Source: Sulfurimonas indica (GTDB lineage: Bacteria; Campylobacterota; Campylobacteria; Campylobacterales; Sulfurimonadaceae). Taken from it: a DNA stretch of 64,000 nucleotides. The translations under genes were made by a program, and so were the position numbers. The notes under the pieces are model-generated. The model made no database searches. It was not told the DNA's origin and saw nothing but the letters and a program-made list of their open reading frames with translations. The stretch lies in assembly GCF_009192995.1 (NCBI RefSeq), contig NZ_SDID01000011.1:1-64000 (forward strand), read 5' to 3'. This document shows, one piece after another, positions 28,171 to 36,561 of this stretch. The stretch's first letter is position 1; each line of letters opens with the position of its first letter.

Positions 28171-28440
28171 AAGTACCTATCCAAAAATAAAATCAATTAA
28201 CAGCGATAAGAAAAAGGTATAGATGCAAGGCAGATTTTTTGCAGCACTAGCTAGTCTAATGCAAAAAAATCTAACGAAGTCAGATGTACCTTTTTCTTAT
28301 CGCCCGTAGGGAGGTTTAAAATGATACCTATTACTGCGTTAAAACCACTTGAAGCTACTAGTAGCTCCTGCGTAGTTTCACCTTGTACTAAGCATCATTT
28401 TAAGCCTCTGTTATTTGGTTTTATTTTTGGATAGGTACTT
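28171..28440. mobile_element. MITE-like element with terminal inverted repeats and nested hairpins
   Basis: 270 bp bounded by 33-nt inverted repeats matching at 31 of 33 positions (ends AAGTACCTATCC... and its complement). Inside are two long hairpins: one with 17-bp perfect arms (28203-28219 and 28287-28303) tipped by the palindrome ACTAGCTAGT, and one with 14-bp arms (28312-28325 and 28394-28407) tipped by the palindrome AGCTACTAGTAGCT. There is no coding capacity and no clear target-site duplication. This non-coding stretch lies between divergent gap and nadD. Confidence 0.65.
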
Positions 28441-28989
28441 ATGAAAACAATAGCACTTTATGGAGGTTCATTTGACCCTCCACATATCGCTCACGAAGCG
28501 ATTGTAACAGCTTTAAGCAATCTAGATTTTTTAGATAAAATCATTGTAATGCCAACATATCTCAATCCATTTAAAGATAGTTTTACAACTCCGGCAGAGT
28601 TACGTCTAGAGTGGCTTAAAAAAATATTTTCAGAGTATGAAAATGTTGAGATAGATTCATACGAAGTAGATAAAAAGAAAAAAGTTCCTACTATTGAGAG
28701 TGTCAATCACCTGCTTAAAGAGTATGACAAGATCTATGTAGTAATTGGTGCGGACAACTTGTCCTCACTTCATAAATGGCATAAATATGATGAGCTTAAA
28801 GCCAAAGTCACTTTTATTGTCGCAACTCGTGATGATATAAAGATACCAAAAGATTTCATACAACTCAAAATTGATGAGGATATATCTTCTTCAGAATTGA
28901 GAAAGAATTTAGATATTTCAAAATTACCAAAAAAATGTGCACATGAGATTGCACAATATTATAAGGAACACAATGCAAACAAGAATTGA
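28441..28989 (+). CDS. nadD: Nicotinate-nucleotide adenylyltransferase
   Basis: Forms nicotinate adenine dinucleotide in NAD synthesis. It is 182 residues. The N-terminal motif ALYGGSFDPPHIAH holds the nucleotidyltransferase GxFxPxHxxH signature, and VIGADNLSSLHKWHK and the DISSSELR (ISSTxxR-like) motif are present. The ATG follows directly on the terminal repeat of the preceding element, whose end GGATAGG must serve as ribosome binding site. It overlaps rsfS by 17 nt. Confidence 0.93.
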   Translation: MKTIALYGGSFDPPHIAHEAIVTALSNLDFLDKIIVMPTYLNPFKDSFTTPAELRLEWLKKIFSEYENVEIDSYEVDKKKKVPTIESVNHLLKEYDKIYVVIGADNLSSLHKWHKYDELKAKVTFIVATRDDIKIPKDFIQLKIDEDISSSELRKNLDISKLPKKCAHEIAQYYKEHNANKN

Positions 28990-29293
28990 AAAGATTACAG
29001 AGACTTTAGATAAGAACAAAGCAGAAGCGATAGAGGTATTTGATCTGCGTGATAAAAACTATTTTGTTGATTATGCGATCATTGCATCATCACTTGGACA
29101 AAAACATACGATAGCACTGCTTGACCATCTCAAAAAAGCTCTCAAGCCTGCTGAGAATTTCAATAATGTTGATGAGAGTGGAGATTGGATTGTTGTTGAT
29201 TTAGGTGATATCCTCATCCATATCATGACGCCAGAGTATAGAGTCAAATATGATATGGAAACATTTTTAAGTGAACTTGGAAACAACAACTAA
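28973..29293 (+). CDS. rsfS: Ribosomal silencing factor RsfS (Iojap family)
   Basis: Binds uL14 and blocks subunit joining when nutrients are short. About 106 residues, with the family's [41 protein letters not shown] segments. The frame opens at 28937, but the ATG at 28973 (MQTRIEKIT) has AAGGA eight bases upstream and is taken as the start. The nadD-rsfS pairing is common in bacteria. The end overlaps the convergent transglycosylase gene by 4 nt. Confidence 0.93.
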   Translation: MQTRIEKITETLDKNKAEAIEVFDLRDKNYFVDYAIIASSLGQKHTIALLDHLKKALKPAENFNNVDESGDWIVVDLGDILIHIMTPEYRVKYDMETFLSELGNNN

Positions 29294-30828
29294 GATTTTT
29301 TCTTTGTTGTTGTAGTCTTTTTCTTACTTTTTTTCTTTGTAGATTTCTTCTTTGAAACGCTCTTTTTCACACTTTTTTTCTTCTTAGTAAGCACTTTTTT
29401 CGCTGGCGAAGGATTCTCTTTCTCTAAAGCTTTCTCTTTTTCATACTTCTCTAAAATATCTTTATAGTTGTAAATCGCTTCTACATACTTCACAGGTTCT
29501 GCACCACGGGCATATCCATACTTCAAATTTCTGTAGTATCTTTTTTGAGAAAGCAGTGGCAGAACGATTTTCAGATCACTCCAGATATTATGATTGAGCC
29601 CCAGTTTTTTAGCAAGCTCACGAGCATCTTTGATATGCCCCATTCCTATGTTATACGCAGCCAGTGCAAATTTAAGTCTATTTTCACCCTCAACAGATTT
29701 TGGTACCAGTTTTATCATCTGATTGAGATGTCTTGTTCCACCTACAATACTCTGTTTTGGATCAAGTCTGTTTTTCACGCCTAAGATTTTTGCTGTTGTA
29801 CGTGTAAGCATCATCAGTCCACGTACACCTGTGAAACTTTTTGCCCGTGGGTTCCAGTGTGACTCTTGATAAGAGACGGATGCCAGAAGCGTCCATGGAA
29901 TTCCAAAACGTGTACCTGCTTCTTTGAAATACTTTTTATATTTTGGCAGTCTCGATTTTAACCGTTTATAGAACATCTTTGTATTGTAATAATCAAAAAA
30001 GAGGACATAGGAGTAGTAGTGATCTTTGAGCTCTGTAATTTTGCCTCGCTGATTAAAATCATTGAGCCATGCATACATATCTGCTTCGAGTTTTTTTGCA
30101 TCTTTTGGCAACAGCCATGCAAGTTGTTCCCGTCCACTGATAGAAAAAGCAAGGGCAATTTCCGGAAAAAACTTCAAATTGAGTGCATAGATATTTGAAT
30201 CTGCTACAGTACAGTCTATCTCATGTTTTGCAACCATCTCCAAAAGTTCTTCCGTTGAATACTCTGAACTTGTTGTAAAGTTGATATCAAAACCGTCTTC
30301 TTTGAGTTTTTTGAGTGTTTCACTGTAGCTGGTATCATCTCCTACCATAATTGTAAGACCCTCTAAGTCCTCCACATCTCTTGGAAATTTTGAACTGCCA
30401 AGCATGCCACGATTACAGATGACCTGTTCTTGCACTTCAAAATAGGATGGTCCAAAGTGATAAAGTTTTTCTCTGCTTGGTGTTTTTGCCAACGAAGCGG
30501 ATGTGATATGAACATTTGGATTACTACTTAAACGTAGTGCCTCTTTGACCGTATGTGCGGGGATAATGTTGAGCTTTACACCCAAATGATCCGCATATGC
30601 TTTTAAGAGATCATATTCAAACCCCTGTGGTCCTTCATTTCCAATATAGTACGTAGAAGGGGCATTAAGCAAAACAACATTTAATCTCTTTTCTTGTTTA
30701 ATTTTATCAAGCAATGATGATGTTTCAATTCGTTTACCCGGCATATATGCACTATGGCTTAACCAACCAAAAACAAAAAAAGAGAAAGCAAAAAAGATTG
30801 CTATACCAGTATAGAGGAGCTTATTCAT
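29290..30828 (-). CDS. mltF: Membrane-bound lytic murein transglycosylase F-like protein
   Basis: 512 residues. One N-terminal hydrophobic anchor (residues 4-24) is followed by a SBP_bac_3-like domain (about residues 45-270) and a C-terminal SLT lytic transglycosylase domain (about residues 305-430). Within this, [15 protein letters not shown] contains the catalytic glutamate, with GLMMLT and AAYNIGMGH further along. That two-domain plan defines MltF, which cleaves peptidoglycan. The last 40 residues are lysine/serine/threonine repeats ([16 protein letters not shown]), unusual for the family. Confidence 0.88.
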   Translation of the reverse strand: MNKLLYTGIAIFFAFSFFVFGWLSHSAYMPGKRIETSSLLDKIKQEKRLNVVLLNAPSTYYIGNEGPQGFEYDLLKAYADHLGVKLNIIPAHTVKEALRLSSNPNVHITSASLAKTPSREKLYHFGPSYFEVQEQVICNRGMLGSSKFPRDVEDLEGLTIMVGDDTSYSETLKKLKEDGFDINFTTSSEYSTEELLEMVAKHEIDCTVADSNIYALNLKFFPEIALAFSISGREQLAWLLPKDAKKLEADMYAWLNDFNQRGKITELKDHYYSYVLFFDYYNTKMFYKRLKSRLPKYKKYFKEAGTRFGIPWTLLASVSYQESHWNPRAKSFTGVRGLMMLTRTTAKILGVKNRLDPKQSIVGGTRHLNQMIKLVPKSVEGENRLKFALAAYNIGMGHIKDARELAKKLGLNHNIWSDLKIVLPLLSQKRYYRNLKYGYARGAEPVKYVEAIYNYKDILEKYEKEKALEKENPSPAKKVLTKKKKSVKKSVSKKKSTKKKSKKKTTTTKKKS

Positions 30829-30863
30829 TATACTAGTTTACACTAGAGTTCTTTTAAAATTCC

Positions 30864-32141
30864 TTATACGAAGATAAAGCGATTAACCCCATTCTCATAT
30901 TCATGGGCAAGAACCTGTCCATGCGCTTTTAAGATTGAGTCAACTAGATAAAGACCCAATCCAAAGCTGTTCTTGGAAGGATTTTCTTTTGTAAAAGGTT
31001 CAATATAGTACTGCAGTGGGTGCTGCAGACACTCCCCTTTACTCTCAAAACAGAGTTCACCCTTTTCATTGATAAGAATTTTTATATGGGAATCTGTCGA
31101 GTATTTCATAGCATTGTCAATCATATTTTTAATAGCAGTTGTATAGAGCCTATAGTTTGCCTGTAGTTTAAAATCAGTCGGTACCTCAACGCTCACTCGC
31201 TCTCTCTCCACCATTGCCATATCAATAGCACCATCAATAATATCTACTAGACGGTACTCTGAAAAATCTTTTTTATCATCAAGACTTGTCACTTCTTCAA
31301 TCATTGCAAACTCATTTACAAGAGTTTCCAAGCGTTTGAATATAGAGCTAAAACGCTCTTTTTGTTTCTCAGAATCTAACATCTGTGTAGCAATCGTACC
31401 TTTGGCGATAGGCGTCTTTAACTCATGCATCAAGTTACGCAAGAAGAGTGTGCGGGACTCTAGGATATTGTTGATTTTTCGTCGCGCATACTCAAGTTCA
31501 TTGGCAACGGAGCCGATCTCATCTTCACTTCTTGTTTTAAAGGAGACATTCATATTTCCCTCTCCATAGAGGGCTATCTTTTTTCGCAATCGGATCAGTG
31601 GGCGTAGTTTTTGTAAAACCAGCACAAAAGAGAGACTGATAATAAGAAAAATAGTTGTATAGGTGTAAAGAATATTGATATAACTGTATGGTTTGAGGTC
31701 ATTGTCTTTAATGAGAATATCTCCATTTGGTGTTTCAATGTAGAAGTAGATTTTTCGCTTATACTGTAACATCGTAGCGCGAAGGTTTGTAACCGTATTT
31801 TTCGTATACATCCCTTTTTCACTAATCATCAAAGAGGTGTTAAAACTTTTAAAACCTTCACGTTTTAAGATTTTACTTTTCGAGAGGATTTTATTTTTCT
31901 GCGTTTTTGCTTTAATGACTTCAAGATCATAAACGGCCAAATTGGCTTCAAGCATGATCTCGGAGCTTTGGCGTTGCTGATGCTCTCTGTATATCTGTGT
32001 AATTACTGTATATTTTGTAAAAATGTGATTGATATACTGTTGATAATTAAGTTTATAGAATTCCCAAAAGATCGCACTGACACTTACCAAAGAGACTGTC
32101 AGTGCAAAGAGTACAGTAATTAAAACAGCATGTTTTTTCAT
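30864..32141 (-). CDS. ArsS-like sensor histidine kinase
   Basis: 425 residues. Two transmembrane helices (about residues 8-28 and 150-172) flank a periplasmic region of 120 residues; then come a HAMP-like linker, the H-box LMHELKTPIAKG, the N box MIDNAMKYS and a G2 box FGLGLYLVDSIL. It shares one base with the upstream response-regulator gene. The pair resembles the ArsRS/HP0165-HP0166 acid-responsive system of Campylobacterota, but the stimulus here is not known. Confidence 0.85.
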   Translation of the reverse strand: MKKHAVLITVLFALTVSLVSVSAIFWEFYKLNYQQYINHIFTKYTVITQIYREHQQRQSSEIMLEANLAVYDLEVIKAKTQKNKILSKSKILKREGFKSFNTSLMISEKGMYTKNTVTNLRATMLQYKRKIYFYIETPNGDILIKDNDLKPYSYINILYTYTTIFLIISLSFVLVLQKLRPLIRLRKKIALYGEGNMNVSFKTRSEDEIGSVANELEYARRKINNILESRTLFLRNLMHELKTPIAKGTIATQMLDSEKQKERFSSIFKRLETLVNEFAMIEEVTSLDDKKDFSEYRLVDIIDGAIDMAMVERERVSVEVPTDFKLQANYRLYTTAIKNMIDNAMKYSTDSHIKILINEKGELCFESKGECLQHPLQYYIEPFTKENPSKNSFGLGLYLVDSILKAHGQVLAHEYENGVNRFIFV

Positions 32142-32803
32142 TATTTAAGAAGTTTGTATCCTACACCACGTACAGATTCTATGAGTGATTTGTCACCTAG
32201 TTTGTTTCGAATACGCCCTACCATTACATCGATACTTTTGTTTGAAGAGTCTTCATTTATCGCGTTTACATTGTGAATGAGGTCCTCACGTGAGACAACA
32301 AGTCCCTGCTTGCTTATCATATAAGAGAGTATTCCAAACTCTGCATTTGTCAGGTCAATATTACGCCCTTTGTATGTAATCGTCATTGTTGATTTATCGC
32401 ATTTAAAATCACTTTTATTTTCCTCTTTTGCAGAGGTTTTTGCTTCATAACGACGCAATACTGAATGAATACGTGCTTCAAGCTCACGTGGATCGTAAGG
32501 TTTTGGTAGATAATCATCAGCACCCAGTTCAAGCGCTTTTATCTTATCTGTCACATCACTTCTTGCACTCGAGATAATAATAGGAATATCTTGACGCTCA
32601 CGTATCGCTTCACATACTTCAAGCCCATCCATTCCAGGCAGTGTCAAGTCAAGTATTACCAGATCAAAAGGCTCCAGTTTTAAAATGCTCACTGCTTTAA
32701 ACGGGTCATCTTCTGTTATTACTTTAAAGTCAAACTGTTCAAGATACTCCGTAAGTATCTCTGCAAGTTCTAAATCATCTTCAATCATCAATATTTTTTG
32801 CAT
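32141..32803 (-). CDS. OmpR-family response regulator (ArsR-like)
   Basis: 220 residues. The receiver domain has the acidic pocket IEDD, the phosphorylated aspartate in LDLTLPGMDG, and K in LPKPYDPRELEARIH. The C-terminal winged helix ends RGVGYKLLK, with VVSREDLIHNVN and DSSNKSIDVMVGRIRNKLG as recognition and wing segments. It is co-transcribed with the downstream kinase. Confidence 0.92.
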   Translation of the reverse strand: MQKILMIEDDLELAEILTEYLEQFDFKVITEDDPFKAVSILKLEPFDLVILDLTLPGMDGLEVCEAIRERQDIPIIISSARSDVTDKIKALELGADDYLPKPYDPRELEARIHSVLRRYEAKTSAKEENKSDFKCDKSTMTITYKGRNIDLTNAEFGILSYMISKQGLVVSREDLIHNVNAINEDSSNKSIDVMVGRIRNKLGDKSLIESVRGVGYKLLK

Positions 32804-32856
32804 TTTTCTTTTCCTTCTGGTTTATTCTAACAAGTATGAACTAATAATAAGTTAAT

Positions 32857-35001
32857 TTAGCTAAATACGAGTGCGATTCTATAAGCAAAAAAAGCCAGCA
32901 CATAAGCAACAATTGATGTAAAGATAAAGAGATAGACTGCATACCTCCAACTACCTGCCTCTTTGGCAAAGACTGTTGTTGCTGCCAGACACGGCAGATA
33001 GGTCATCACAACGACGATAAAGGCAACTGCCGAAGCAAAGGGAATATTTTGGCGGATATTATCCGCTAGTGATTTGGATGTCTCATCCACATCACCTCCG
33101 ATTGAATAGAGCACTCCAAGTGTTGAAACCACAACCTCTTTTGCCGCAAGTCCGGTTTGCAGGGCAACATTCATCTTCCAGTCAAATCCAAGCGGAGCAA
33201 AAATCGGCTCTGTAAGTTTTCCTATTCTTCCCAAATAGCTTGACTCAAGCTCTTTTTGTGCAAGCTCATTTTCAAAATGAAGCTTCTCTTTTGCATCTAC
33301 TGCTTTTTCAATCTTGGTGGCATAGAGTCTCTCAAGTGTCTCATTGTGCGGATAATTACTCAAAAACCAAACCAGCATGGCAGCACCGGCGATGAAAGTC
33401 CCCGCCTTTTTGAGATACATGATTGTCTGCGTAAGCACTGTGTGCCAGATAAGTTTGAGTGCCGGCAGGCGATACTTTGGCATCTCCATAACAAAAGGCT
33501 CATCGACACCTTTAAAGGCTGTCATCTTGAGCACTTTTGCAAGTATGAGTCCCAAAATTGCCCCAGATATATAGATAGTAAAAAGAACATTTCCAGCCAT
33601 TGCTTCACCAAAGAAGGCTCCGGCAAAAAGAACATAGACAGGCAAACGCGCACCACAGGACATAAAACCGATGATAAAGAGCGTGAGCAGTCTGTCTCGG
33701 TCATTTTTTAAAATTCTAGCCGACATATATGCCGGAATTGAACAGCCAAAACCGGTAACCAGCGGGATAAAACTCTGTCCATGCAGACCAAATTTATGAA
33801 AAAATCCATCGAGCAAAAATGCCACACGGCTCATATATCCTGTCGTCTCAAGCAGTGCAATTCCGATAAAAAGAATAATAATATTTGGCGTAAAGAGCAC
33901 AACTGCACCCACACCGCCGATGATGCCATCCACCACAAGTGAGCGGACATCATCATTGCTGATTGTTGGAGCTATAACATCCCCAAGCCATGTGAAAAAT
34001 CCATCTATCCACTCCATCGGAATGTTACCTATTGTAAAGGTAAGCTGAAAAAGACTCCACATAAAAAAGAGAAAAATAGGGATGCCAAAGAGCGGATGGA
34101 TTAAGATGTTGTCAATCTTCTCCGTGAGTGTTTTCTCCTCTTTTTTATCATTACTGTGGCGGACAACTTCTGTCACAATCCCACGGTTAAATGCTGCATA
34201 CTCCTCGGCAAACGCCTCTTTGATATCATCCGTGTCATGGTGCAGTTCAATATGTTTGGATGCCTCAATTAAGATAGGCTGCAACTCTGTCCAGATCGGA
34301 TCACCATGGAGTTTTTCATAAGTTTTTTTGTTGTTTTTTAGAAGATTGATGGCAATGTTTCTATAAGAATTTACCGCTTTGTATTTGTGCTTTTTGAGAT
34401 AGGAGACGATAATCTCTATCTCCTCTTCCACCGCCTCACTAAAGATGAGTTTTGGCTCTTTCTTTGGTGCTGTGTATGTCTCTACTACAGTATCAATCAA
34501 CTCCTCAATGCCTGTTTTTGCTGCGGCTGAGACCTTCACGCAAGAGATACCCAAAAGTTCAGACATATAAGTGGCATCAATTTCTATGCCTTCTTTCTCG
34601 GCCTCATCACTCATATTGAGTGCGATAACCATCTTTTTGCTCATTGTCAAAAGCTCAGAGGTGAGTTGGAGATTTTTTTCAAGATTTGTTGAGTCTACGA
34701 CATTGATGATAATGTCATAATCTTCCGCACAGAGATAATCATGCGTGACCCGCTCTTCTATCGTGTAATCTGTAAATGCATAGGTCCCCGGCAGATCAAC
34801 AACCGTAAAATGGTAATCTTTATAATCAAACAGTACCTCTGTCTTATCCACCGTTACACCGGAAAAATTTCCTACATGCAGGTGTGCGTTACTCACTGAA
34901 TTGATAAGCATACTTTTACCGACATTAGGCTGACCTACAAGTGCAACCTTGATATGATTTGCGATAATAGGACAGGCTTTTGGATCAATATGTTCTTTCA
35001 T
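32857..35001 (-). CDS. feoB: Ferrous iron transport protein B
   Basis: Fe(II) uptake across the inner membrane. The 714 residues contain an N-terminal GTPase domain: G1 GQPNVGKS near residue 23, the switch T, G3 DLPGTY, G4 NMSD. Two Gate regions follow (GCSIPAYMSARI and TYLPCLAAT, with the conserved cysteines), in a bundle of about eight helices. The start overlaps the feoA stop by 4 nt. A Fur box lies upstream of feoA. Confidence 0.97.
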   Translation of the reverse strand: MKEHIDPKACPIIANHIKVALVGQPNVGKSMLINSVSNAHLHVGNFSGVTVDKTEVLFDYKDYHFTVVDLPGTYAFTDYTIEERVTHDYLCAEDYDIIINVVDSTNLEKNLQLTSELLTMSKKMVIALNMSDEAEKEGIEIDATYMSELLGISCVKVSAAAKTGIEELIDTVVETYTAPKKEPKLIFSEAVEEEIEIIVSYLKKHKYKAVNSYRNIAINLLKNNKKTYEKLHGDPIWTELQPILIEASKHIELHHDTDDIKEAFAEEYAAFNRGIVTEVVRHSNDKKEEKTLTEKIDNILIHPLFGIPIFLFFMWSLFQLTFTIGNIPMEWIDGFFTWLGDVIAPTISNDDVRSLVVDGIIGGVGAVVLFTPNIIILFIGIALLETTGYMSRVAFLLDGFFHKFGLHGQSFIPLVTGFGCSIPAYMSARILKNDRDRLLTLFIIGFMSCGARLPVYVLFAGAFFGEAMAGNVLFTIYISGAILGLILAKVLKMTAFKGVDEPFVMEMPKYRLPALKLIWHTVLTQTIMYLKKAGTFIAGAAMLVWFLSNYPHNETLERLYATKIEKAVDAKEKLHFENELAQKELESSYLGRIGKLTEPIFAPLGFDWKMNVALQTGLAAKEVVVSTLGVLYSIGGDVDETSKSLADNIRQNIPFASAVAFIVVVMTYLPCLAATTVFAKEAGSWRYAVYLFIFTSIVAYVLAFFAYRIALVFS

Positions 35002-35225
35002 ACTTCCTCCACCTCTATAAGTTCCGCTTCTTGCGCTCTAAGTGCAATACGCATCTTCCCTATCTTAATCTCAATTGTTTTCTTTCCTGGAGCATGCTCT
35101 AAAACTTCAAGCTCAGCTCCTTTCATGACACCAAAAGAGATAAGACGCTGTTTTAAATTATATTCTGCATTTATTTTTTTTACTTTTACTTGACAGCCCT
35201 TATGGCAATTCAATAAATTATTCAT
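34998..35225 (-). CDS. feoA: Ferrous iron transport protein A
   Basis: 75-residue SH3-like cytoplasmic partner of FeoB. It has the family's LISFGVMKGAELEVLEHAPG and the basic strand that follows, with IALRAQEAELIEV at the end. It precedes feoB with an ATGA overlap. The ATG has no clear ribosome binding site. Two AATGATAA-type sequences upstream suggest iron repression through Fur. Confidence 0.9.
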   Translation of the reverse strand: MNNLLNCHKGCQVKVKKINAEYNLKQRLISFGVMKGAELEVLEHAPGKKTIEIKIGKMRIALRAQEAELIEVEEV

Positions 35226-35299
35226 TTTTACTCTTATACTCTTAATTGTATATTTCTACTCTTTAATGATAATAGAATCTTACTTACAATTCTCTTAAT

Positions 35300-35318
35300 A
35301 ATGATAAATATTATCATT
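35300..35318. promoter_or_regulatory. Fur box between feoA and pssA
   Basis: AATGATAA-ATA-TTATCATT is a perfect palindrome of two 8-nt arms closely matching the Fur consensus. A further half-site (AATGATAATAG) lies closer to feoA near 35266. It probably controls feoAB on the minus strand. pssA diverges, but its own -10 box (35367-35372) is about 50 bp away. Confidence 0.7.
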
Positions 35319-35416
35319 ATCTAATATTTGGACTTTTTTATTTTGAACTATTTTATCTGATTTTGCTATAATTCGACATTAATAGACTTCTTACATATTT
35401 TTAAGGACAATACTTT

Positions 35417-35974
35417 ATGAAATTTTTATGGAAACCCTCTTCTCATTTCAATCTGGCAAACCTCTTTACTTTTGTAAATATTACCGCGGGACTTATGGCA
35501 ACCTACTTCATCACGCAAAACAATTTTACTGTAGCCATCGTTCTTGCCTGGATTGGGGGTGCATTTGATATCTTTGATGGAAAAATCGCAAGAAAGTACA
35601 AACTCTCGAATGAATTTGGAGTGCAACTTGACAGTTTTGCAGACTTTTTAAGTTTTGTTCTTGTTCCTGTATTTCTGATTTTTCAAGCCTCGTATGCACC
35701 AAATCTAAATGGTTTTTGGCTTATCATTGCAGCAGTTGTAAGCATATACTATGTGATTTCCGGTCTTCGCCGTCTGATTCACTTTAATCTCAATGCAGAT
35801 GCCGGAGAGGTAGAAAAATATTTCACAGGAGTACCAACACCACTTGGAGCAATCCTGTTGTGGCTAGTATACCTTTTAAATGCCTATGAAATTTTACCCT
35901 CCCTTGGTGTTATTCTCTTTATGTTGGCTATTGGTTGGAGTTTAAACTCAACCATTAAAGTAAGACATCCCTAG
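35417..35974 (+). CDS. pssA: CDP-diacylglycerol-serine O-phosphatidyltransferase
   Basis: Makes phosphatidylserine, the precursor of phosphatidylethanolamine, at the inner membrane. The 185 residues hold the CDP-alcohol phosphotransferase motif as DGKIARKYKL...GVQLDSFAD, with all its aspartates, between several transmembrane helices. An AAGGA ribosome binding site and a -10 box at 35367-35372 precede it. Serine rather than glycerol as acceptor is inferred from size and from resemblance to campylobacterotal PssA; PgsA cannot be fully excluded. Confidence 0.85.
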   Translation: MKFLWKPSSHFNLANLFTFVNITAGLMATYFITQNNFTVAIVLAWIGGAFDIFDGKIARKYKLSNEFGVQLDSFADFLSFVLVPVFLIFQASYAPNLNGFWLIIAAVVSIYYVISGLRRLIHFNLNADAGEVEKYFTGVPTPLGAILLWLVYLLNAYEILPSLGVILFMLAIGWSLNSTIKVRHP

Positions 35975-35983
35975 TCTTACTTT
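35957..35983. terminator. Bidirectional terminator spanning both stop codons
   Basis: AAAGTAAGAC-ATCCCTA-GTCTTACTTT, a perfect 10-bp stem. It includes the pssA stop (35972-35974) and the DoxX-gene stop (35977-35979) and could end both convergent transcripts. Confidence 0.7.
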
Positions 35984-36363
35984 GAATTGACTGCGTACTT
36001 TCCGCTTCCAAGTAAAATCACTAAGATACTCATGATAAAAAAGAGCAGTGGCGTCTCCCAGGAGAGTCCGCCAAACTTAGAGGTACTGAGTGAAAATCCA
36101 TATGCCAGATAGATCGCTACAAACATATTAAAGGCCAAAATACCGGAAGCTACTCGGGCATAGAGCCCTAGTATGATAAATATCGGTGCTATTAGCTCTC
36201 CGACATAGACTCCATAAACAAGAAAAGGTGGCAACCCACTTGAAAGAAGCAGTGCTTTTACCCCATCAATTCCGTGTATAAGTTTATGAATGCCGTGAAA
36301 CAGTATTAAAACTCCCAGTGAAATTCTCAAAATCAGTTTTGCAATATCTGGCTGATACAACAT
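35977..36363 (-). CDS. DoxX family membrane protein
   Basis: 128 residues and four transmembrane helices. RISLGVLILFHGIHKLIHG and GVYVGELIAPIFIILGLYARVAS are typical of the DoxX/DoxD-like family, often linked to thiol or sulfur redox at the membrane. No adjacent oxidoreductase gives its role. It follows a small gene by 3 nt. Confidence 0.85.
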   Translation of the reverse strand: MLYQPDIAKLILRISLGVLILFHGIHKLIHGIDGVKALLLSSGLPPFLVYGVYVGELIAPIFIILGLYARVASGILAFNMFVAIYLAYGFSLSTSKFGGLSWETPLLFFIMSILVILLGSGKYAVNSK

Positions 36364-36366
36364 CTT

Positions 36367-36561
36367 TTATCCTTCTCTTTTCATTCGGAACTTACAGCTT
36401 CCCACTGTTATCTCTTTACCATTTTTGATGGCCTCTTTGATATATGAGAGTGTACCTCTACTCTCAGCATCACCGATCTCTTCTTCAATGATTTTTAGCA
36501 GATCCTGCTCCTGCGTGAGCGTCCAGATTTTTTCATAATTGTAACGTGTTTCTATCTGCAT
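36367..36561 (-). CDS. Small protein of unknown function
   Basis: 64 residues, charged and without a membrane segment (MQIETRYNYEKIWTL... KNGKEITVGSCKFRMKREG). The ATG directly abuts the rmuC stop, and the stop is 3 nt from the DoxX ATG. It is therefore very likely part of one transcript. No family was recognised. Confidence 0.6.
   Translation of the reverse strand: MQIETRYNYEKIWTLTQEQDLLKIIEEEIGDAESRGTLSYIKEAIKNGKEITVGSCKFRMKREG

Noticed and set aside
28171-28440. Integron attC-like site
   Set aside because: Its ends do not carry the RYYYAAC/GTTRRRY core sites, and no integrase of the integron type or cassette is nearby.
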